Below are positions 60,679-64,000 of a stretch of DNA of 64,000 nucleotides, piece by piece. The stretch is taken from positions 3,014,309 to 3,078,308 of the forward strand of contig JAVKHP010000001.1 in assembly GCA_031459855.1 (NCBI GenBank), in the 5' to 3' direction. This DNA is from Armatimonadota bacterium (GTDB taxonomy: Bacteria > Sysuimicrobiota > Sysuimicrobiia > Sysuimicrobiales > Humicultoraceae). The position numbers and the translations under genes are program-made. A model generated the notes under the pieces. The model worked only from the letters and a program-made list of their open reading frames with translations, ran no database searches and had not been told where the DNA came from. How positions within the stretch are numbered: the first letter of the stretch is position 1; each line of letters opens with the position of its first letter.

Positions 60679-60722
60679 AAAAACGGCACGACGCCCGCAC
60701 CTCGTCAGGAGGTGCGGGCGTC
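60679..60722 (-). terminator. strong hairpin with T-run downstream of pyrR
   Basis: Perfect 13-bp stem (left arm 60690-60702, right arm 60710-60722, 7-nt loop). On the minus strand it is followed after 6 nt by TTTTT (60679-60683). It can terminate the lspA-lgt-rluD-pyrR transcript 150 nt beyond pyrR, and may also stop rqcH read-through. A promoter sits only ~30-60 bp upstream of it on the same strand. The rest of 60555-60872 shows no further feature. Confidence 0.7.
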
Positions 60723-60753
60723 GCGGCCCGCATCCAACAGCTCGTCGACACCC

Positions 60754-60781
60754 ACGATAGCACACCGCGCTTTGCTGTCAA
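60754..60781 (-). promoter_or_regulatory. sigma-70-type extended -10 promoter between pyrR and the hairpin
   Basis: Minus strand TTGACA (60776-60781, perfect), 16-bp spacer, TATCGT (60754-60759) preceded by TGC, an extended -10. The predicted start near 60747 gives an RNA of ~70 nt ending at the T-run 60679-60683. Either a small RNA or an attenuated leader. Confidence 0.55.
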
Positions 60782-60872
60782 GCGCGGCCGCCCGGCCCGC
60801 GCGGGCCTGTCATCGGTCCGTGCGTGGTCGCGCCACCGCGCGTGGCCCGCGCGACCACCGGACGCAGGACGA

Positions 60873-62487
<1,615 letters not shown>

Positions 62488-62524
62488 GTAGGTGTACCGC
62501 TCCTCGATACCGTCCCCGCGCCGG

Positions 62525-63295
62525 CTACGGCGGCGTCTGCGGCGCGGGCTCCACGCGTACCGCGGGCCCGCGGCGCTGCAGCCAGCCCAGCAGCAGGCCA
62601 CTGGCCACGGCGACGGTGCCGCTGGCGAGCTGGCCGAGGGTCAACGGCCCGGCCACCGCCGGCGCCTCGACGAAGACGTCCACGAAGAACCGGGCCACCG
62701 CCTGCAAGAACAGTGCCAGCACGAAGAGGGTGCCGTCGGCCAGGGCCTGGTCGCGCTGGCCCCGCAAGATCACCAGGATCGCTGCCGCGGCCAGGGCCAG
62801 GTAGATCTGGGTCGGGTGGCGCCGCTCGAGGAACAGGTCGATCGCCCAGGGCACCCCTGTTGGCTTGCCGGGGAACAGGCCGTGCAGCAGCGCCCCGATC
62901 ATGGCGATCCCGTAGCCGATGATCAGCGCCGGCGCATAGGCGTCCAGCAGCGCGCCAAACGACACCTGCCACCGGCGGGTATACAACCGTGCGAGCACCA
63001 GGCCCGCTGCGAGCGCCCCGTAGTAGACCAGGCCGCCGTCCCGCCAGATCGTCAGCATGCGCCGCGGCTCGCCGGCGAACGCCTCGAGGTTGGCCAGCAC
63101 GAACCCGATGCGGCCGCCGACGATCCCCGCCACGATGGCGTAGAGGGCCAAGTCCAGGGTGTGGGTGGGGTCGATGCCAAGCCGCGCGTACGCCGACCGG
63201 CGCGCGACGACGATGGAGGCGCCGAAGGCCAGCAGCAAGAACAGCCCGAAGGCCGAGATCGGCACGCCCCAGACGTCGTACAGGATCTGTTGCAC
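62525..63295 (-). CDS. lgt: phosphatidylglycerol-prolipoprotein diacylglyceryl transferase
   Basis: 256-aa polytopic membrane enzyme that lipidates prolipoprotein cysteines, the step before LspA. Motifs: VGGRIGFVLANLEAFAG, DGGLVYYGALAAG (the E. coli HGG histidine is Tyr-Gly here, as in a known subgroup), and ERRHPTQIY. The GTG at 63295 has GGGAGG 7 nt upstream. It follows lspA by 3 nt, so two consecutive lipoprotein-maturation steps are coupled. Confidence 0.93.
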   Translation of the reverse strand: MQQILYDVWGVPISAFGLFLLLAFGASIVVARRSAYARLGIDPTHTLDLALYAIVAGIVGGRIGFVLANLEAFAGEPRRMLTIWRDGGLVYYGALAAGLVLARLYTRRWQVSFGALLDAYAPALIIGYGIAMIGALLHGLFPGKPTGVPWAIDLFLERRHPTQIYLALAAAAILVILRGQRDQALADGTLFVLALFLQAVARFFVDVFVEAPAVAGPLTLGQLASGTVAVASGLLLGWLQRRGPAVRVEPAPQTPP

Positions 63296-63298
63296 CGG

Positions 63299-63817
63299 TC
63301 ACCTCCCGGGATGTCCCTGGCGAGGGTTCCTGCTCCCGGCCGCTGCACGGGTGGTCCCAGTCCCGCCGAGCAGCCCGGTGGCGAGGAGCACACCGCCTGC
63401 GACGATGGCCGCATCGGCCAGGTTGAACACCGGCCAGCGGTGCAGGTCGATGTAGTCGATGACGTAGCCCCAGCGCAGGCGGTCGACCAGGTTCCCTGCC
63501 GCCCCGCCCAGCACGAGGGCACTACCCGCCCCCACCTGCCAGCGCTCCAGGGGGTCGCCGCCCCTCCACACGACCAGAAGCACGAGGCAACCGGCGACGA
63601 GCCCGAGGACCAGCGGGGGCAGGCCGGGCAGCAGCCCGAACGCCACGCCGCGGTTGTGCACGTGGGTCAGGGTCAGGACGCCCGGGACGACCGGCACTTC
63701 CACGCCGGCCGGCAGCGTCGCCGCAACTGCCGCCTTGATCGCCTGGTCCGCGATGGCCAGCAGGCTTGCGGCGAGCAGGCGCCCGGGCCAGCGCCGATGT
63801 CGGGACGACGGCTGCAA
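63299..63817 (-). CDS. lspA: lipoprotein signal peptidase (signal peptidase II)
   Basis: 172 aa from a TTG at 63817. No in-frame ATG or GTG exists between the upstream stop at 63907 and the first membrane segment, so a TTG or CTG start is required or the protein begins upstream inside the neighbour. Family motifs: ASLLAIADQAIKAAV, HNRGVAFGLLPG, GAAGNLVDRLRWGYVIDYID and FNLADAAIVAGG, containing the two catalytic aspartates. It cleaves lipidated prolipoproteins. Confidence 0.9.
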   Translation of the reverse strand: MQPSSRHRRWPGRLLAASLLAIADQAIKAAVAATLPAGVEVPVVPGVLTLTHVHNRGVAFGLLPGLPPLVLGLVAGCLVLLVVWRGGDPLERWQVGAGSALVLGGAAGNLVDRLRWGYVIDYIDLHRWPVFNLADAAIVAGGVLLATGLLGGTGTTRAAAGSRNPRQGHPGR

Positions 63818-63906
63818 CAGTGCGCGGTCGACCTCGGTCGGCCTCCCGGTAGACAGGCTGCACCGATCCCAGGTGCGAGGAAGCCGGAAGCGTCCCCGAG
63901 GGTGCG

Positions 63907-64000
63907 CTAGCGCGCGTTGGCCTGCTCTTCGCGCGCCTTGCACTGGATGCACAGGCGAGCGTACGGGATGGCGCGCAGGCGCTCGATGTGGATCGGCTGA
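63907..64000 (-). CDS. DksA/TraR family zinc-finger protein, C-terminal fragment
   Basis: Only the last 30 codons are inside the window. The visible end, IHIERLRAIPYARLCIQCK followed by AREEQANAR and stop, matches the C-terminal half of the DksA/TraR C4 zinc finger (second C-x2-C pair). In Gram-positives a similar YteA/YocK-like zinc-finger protein precedes lspA. It lies upstream of lspA on the same strand with an 89-nt gap. Confidence 0.85.
   Translation of the reverse strand, partial: QPIHIERLRAIPYARLCIQCKAREEQANAR

Noticed and set aside
62488-62601. Longer rluD starting at an ATG inside lgt
   Set aside because: Would overlap lgt by 77 bp and add Arg-rich sequence without similarity to the S4 domain that follows.

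Overview
The window is about 64 kb of very GC-rich bacterial chromosome (clearly above 65% by eye). It is densely coded, with frequent GTG starts and many 4-bp GTGA or ATGA overlaps between neighbours. Gene order is close to the Bacillus/Clostridium backbone: smc-ftsY-ylxM-ffh-rpsP-khpA-ylqD-rimM-trmD-rplS-lepB-rnhB, yraN-comM-dprA-topA-xerC-rpsB-tsf-pyrH-frr-uppS-cdsA-dxr-rseP-ispG, and lspA-rluD-pyrR plus yicC-remA-priA-def-fmt-yugP-rsmB-rlmN-prkC-rpe. PASTA kinase, RemA, YlqD, YlxM, PyrR and RqcH are mostly Firmicutes-type families. Together with the GC content this suggests an uncultured Terrabacteria lineage (Armatimonadota/CSP1-3-like or deep Firmicutes relatives). The phylum is inferred, not shown.

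Layout. 1-13.2 kb (minus): isoprenoid and envelope genes (ispG, rseP, dxr, cdsA, uppS), translation genes (frr, tsf, rpsB), pyrH, xerC, topA, dprA and comM. 13.4-20.2 kb (plus): a heme operon led by a MerR-like regulator with its own palindromic promoter (regulator-hemC-hemD-hemB-hemQ-hemE-hemY), consistent with the coproporphyrin-dependent route. 20.2-20.6 kb: yraN (minus). 21.1-31.5 kb (plus): a catabolic or transport island. It has an IclR regulator, a two-subunit molybdenum hydroxylase without its FAD subunit, two HapK-like ferredoxin-fold proteins (one fused to a cupin), a luciferase-like monooxygenase, a Tat-exported solute-binding protein, a DUF917 protein and two ABC permeases without ATPases. 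31.5-44.2 kb (minus): the SRP/ribosome-maturation block and smc, then a glycosyltransferase. 44.3-58.7 kb (minus): tRNA-Pro, an S1-domain protein, an HDAC-like deacetylase, rpe, the PASTA kinase and the formylation/deformylation/primosome block. 58.8-60.6 kb: rqcH (plus). 60.7-64 kb (minus): pyrR, rluD, lgt, lspA and a truncated DksA/TraR protein.

Most of the window is housekeeping. The two long plus-strand blocks interrupt what is normally continuous rnhB-yraN-comM-dprA-topA synteny and look like insertions. The least conventional items are a YlxM-methyltransferase fusion in the SRP operon, a PriA that has lost its helicase motifs, an archaeal-type CMP kinase where gmk usually sits, a small single-PASTA-like protein between frr and uppS, the 21-31 kb island, and two promoter-hairpin units that could make short RNAs or attenuators. 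No insertion sequence, prophage, CRISPR array or rRNA was seen.
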